A stretch of DNA of 7,755 nt. Source: an uncultured Planctomycetaceae bacterium. GTDB lineage: Bacteria; Planctomycetota; Planctomycetia; Pirellulales; Pirellulaceae. The stretch spans positions 1 through 7,755 of the forward strand of contig CALELC010000503.1 of NCBI GenBank assembly GCA_937904535.1, given 5' to 3'. Both the position numbers and the translations under genes were made by a program. Below are positions 7,391 to 7,755 of the stretch, one piece after another. The notes beneath the pieces are model-generated. The model did no database searches. It was given only the letters and a program-made list of their open reading frames with translations, and was not told the origin of the DNA. Position 1 is the first letter of the stretch, and every line of letters begins with the position of its first letter.

Positions 7391-7755
7391 TTAGCTGAGG
7401 TGCTCGCGGTTCGGATGATTCGGATCCACTTCAGCATGCACTGCGGGCGGAATCTGATCCGCCGAAAGTGCCTGGTGAGGATGCTGCTGTGCATGCGGCG
7501 CAACTTGATCTGAATCCGCTGGCTGGTGCTCAGAACTCCTGTCAGCCGTTGCTTCGGCGGGTTCGGCCGGCATGCCCTGCACCCAGTGCGGGTGTTCCCA
7601 TTGATTGGCTAGTTCAGGTTGCCCATGCACCAGGTGTGGGTGTTCCAGCGCATCGGCCGCTTCCGGCTGCCCCTGCACCCATTTCGGCTGCTCGCTCCAC
7701 GGTGTGGTCGACTCGGGAAGCTGCGGTACATCCGCCGTCGATGCCGCCTCGGCTG
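7391..7755 (-). CDS. C-terminal part of a His/Pro/Gln/Glu-rich tandem-repeat protein, unknown function
   Basis: I do not recognise this gene. The minus-strand frame is open from the window edge to a TAA at 7393-7391, giving 120 visible residues; the start lies outside. A GTG at 7678 is in frame, but the repeat pattern continues upstream of it, so it is not the start. The protein is soluble-looking and low in hydrophobics, rich in Pro, His, Gln, Glu and Ala. It contains three 16-residue tandem units with core EHPHWVQGQPE, followed by looser echoes (SSEHQPAD, QHPHQALSADQ, PNHPN) to the C-terminus. No catalytic motif, CxxC, membrane segment or sorting signal is visible in this part. Conservation of the unit at protein level while many third positions differ argues that the frame is really translated. 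The His/Trp/Pro pattern might bind metal or a partner domain, but that is speculation. The gene is convergent with the SNF2 gene and so in a separate transcription unit. Confidence 0.6.
   Translation of the reverse strand, partial: AEAASTADVPQLPESTTPWSEQPKWVQGQPEAADALEHPHLVHGQPELANQWEHPHWVQGMPAEPAEATADRSSEHQPADSDQVAPHAQQHPHQALSADQIPPAVHAEVDPNHPNREHLS
7556..7699 (-). repeat. Three 48-bp tandem repeats encoding 16-residue units
   Basis: The units are 7699-7652 (WSEQPKWVQGQPEAAD), 7651-7604 (ALEHPHLVHGQPELAN) and 7603-7556 (QWEHPHWVQGMPAEPA). Their aligned cores sit exactly 48 bp apart: CTGCAC at 7577, ATGCAC at 7625 and CTGCAC at 7673. The DNA has diverged to roughly half identity between units while E/Q-x-P, V, G and P positions stay fixed. 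This marks an old in-frame duplication under protein-level selection. A fourth, degenerate unit may lie at 7747-7700. Confidence 0.8.

Noticed and set aside
7556..7699. CRISPR-like array
   Set aside because: The 48-bp period has no separate spacers, the DNA units differ widely, and the pattern is explained by an in-frame 16-residue protein repeat.

Overview
The window looks like a chromosomal segment of a planctomycete, probably of the Pirellulaceae type. The reasons are moderate-to-high GC with relaxed third positions, starts without clear Shine-Dalgarno sequences, a CHAT protein of a subtype I associate with planctomycetes, and a large SWIM-SNF2 ATPase. This assignment is inference from gene style, not from a marker gene.

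Layout, left to right: (1) bases 1-182 on the minus strand encode an internal piece of a DUF2075/Schlafen-group-3-like DNA/RNA helicase, with very GC-rich third positions (57 of 60 codons by hand count). (2) At about base 183 this homology stops in mid-protein. A plus-strand CHAT-domain gene then takes over, itself without a beginning, and runs to 1256. (3) rlmN lies on the minus strand (2402-1266), tail to tail with the CHAT gene, with 9 bp between the stop codons. (4) A 141-bp divergent intergenic region leads to a PepT/YqjE-like M20 metallopeptidase on the plus strand (2544-3728). (5) After 84 bp comes a SWIM-SNF2 ATPase of about 1,126 residues (3813-7193). (6) A convergent 197-bp gap holds three small hairpins. 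(7) The end of a minus-strand gene (7755-7391) encodes a His/Pro/Gln/Glu-rich protein with three 16-residue tandem repeats.

Functionally this is mostly housekeeping: 23S rRNA/tRNA adenosine methylation, peptide turnover and nucleic-acid-dependent ATPase activity. The peptidase and the SNF2 gene are co-oriented and could be co-transcribed, but nothing in the sequence links their functions. I see no convincing new multi-gene system. The points most worth a second look are the abrupt join near base 183 (two unrelated genes both cut at one point: assembly chimera or recombination scar), the CHAT domain without its Cys-His dyad, and the 16-residue repeat protein at the right edge.
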